From contig NZ_CP092483.1 in the NCBI RefSeq assembly GCF_022429625.1, positions 1,364,001-1,428,000 on the forward strand: 64,000 bases of DNA, in the 5' to 3' direction. Made by a program: the position numbers and the translations under genes. Below, in pieces: positions 63,891 to 64,000 of the stretch. The notes beneath the pieces are model-generated. The model was not told where the DNA came from and made no database searches. It worked only from the letters and a program-made list of their open reading frames with translations. This DNA comes from Devosia lacusdianchii. GTDB lineage: Bacteria > Pseudomonadota > Alphaproteobacteria > Rhizobiales > Devosiaceae. Positions within the stretch are counted from its first letter, which is position 1; every line of letters starts with the position of its first letter.

Positions 63891-64000
63891 ATGAATGATC
63901 GCAAGGCCCGGCGGCAGCGCCGACGCTCCAGTAATGGCTTCATCGATATCCTCAACGGCCTGCTGACGCTGCTGGTCATCGGCCTGCTCGTCGCTGGCGG
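63891..64000 (+). CDS. mltG: Endolytic murein transglycosylase MltG, N-terminal fragment
   Basis: The first 36 codons before the window ends. MNDRKARRQRRRSSNGFIDI is a basic cytoplasmic start, followed by a membrane helix (LNGLLTLLVIGLLVAG), as in rhizobial MltG, which cuts new glycan strands in the periplasm. The position directly after fabF is the standard one for mltG in this order. GAGG lies about 10 bases before the ATG. The catalytic part is outside the window. Confidence 0.8.
   Translation, partial: MNDRKARRQRRRSSNGFIDILNGLLTLLVIGLLVAG

Overview
The window is GC-rich chromosomal DNA from an alphaproteobacterium, most likely a Hyphomicrobiales (Rhizobiales) member close to Devosia. The pointers are the conserved block rpsF-rpsR-rplI-dnaB-alr-radA-cvpA-purF, the order fabD-fabG-acpP-fabF-mltG, a rhizobial HmuP/HmuS-type heme locus, and intergenic palindromic repeats of the kind common in this order. 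I place the genus only tentatively. There are no rRNA or tRNA genes, CRISPR arrays, transposases or phage genes that I can recognise.

Layout. 1-912: end of an amino-acid ABC transporter operon (binding protein, attenuator hairpin, start of a permease). 1200-2431: a GreA/B-like factor and a glyoxalase-like protein. 2488-11353: a self-contained heme-uptake island. The outer-membrane receptor is divergent from hmuP-hmuS-hmuT-hmuU-hmuV, then a secreted cysteine protein of unknown function, then a dedicated exbB-exbD-tonB. 11404-13997: a TetR-controlled DHA2 efflux pump with a small membrane protein. 14111-25043: a uronate/aldarate catabolic locus with an SMP-30 lactonase-like protein, a GntR regulator, mannonate dehydratase, KdgD, an Opp-type ABC transporter with both ATPase domains fused in one chain, and uronate dehydrogenase. 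25199-27116: ppx/gppA and rlmE. 27252-30065: two tandem DHA2 transporters. 30342-39701: guaB and guaA flanking MAPEG, rsmB, TspO and two tandem acyltransferase-3 genes. 39713-42158: an imine-reductase-like dehydrogenase with a divergent TetR gene, then a LigT-like phosphoesterase. 42245-46112: a YfgM-like protein, der and a CNNM/CorC protein. 46225-58515: GNAT, SDR, purF, cvpA, DUF2200, radA, DUF1697, HxlR/SnoaL, alr, dnaB, rplI, rpsR, rpsF and a VOC protein. 58541-64000: a membrane diguanylate cyclase and the fatty-acid synthesis cluster running into mltG.

How the genes work together. HmuR, powered by the local TonB-ExbB-ExbD, should bring heme into the periplasm; HmuT-UV carry it inward and HmuS handles it in the cytoplasm. 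In the uronate locus the ABC transporter would import uronate or small oligouronides, Udh would oxidise uronate to an aldarolactone, the SMP-30 protein may open the lactone, and KdgD would make 2-oxoglutarate semialdehyde. The aldarate dehydratase that should sit between these steps is not in the window.

The features most worth a second look are a long double-hairpin region between rpsR and rplI, the unknown secreted cysteine protein inside the heme operon, the fused transporter ATPase, several clean palindromic operators (two of them with no regulator beside them), and two families of intergenic palindromic repeats.
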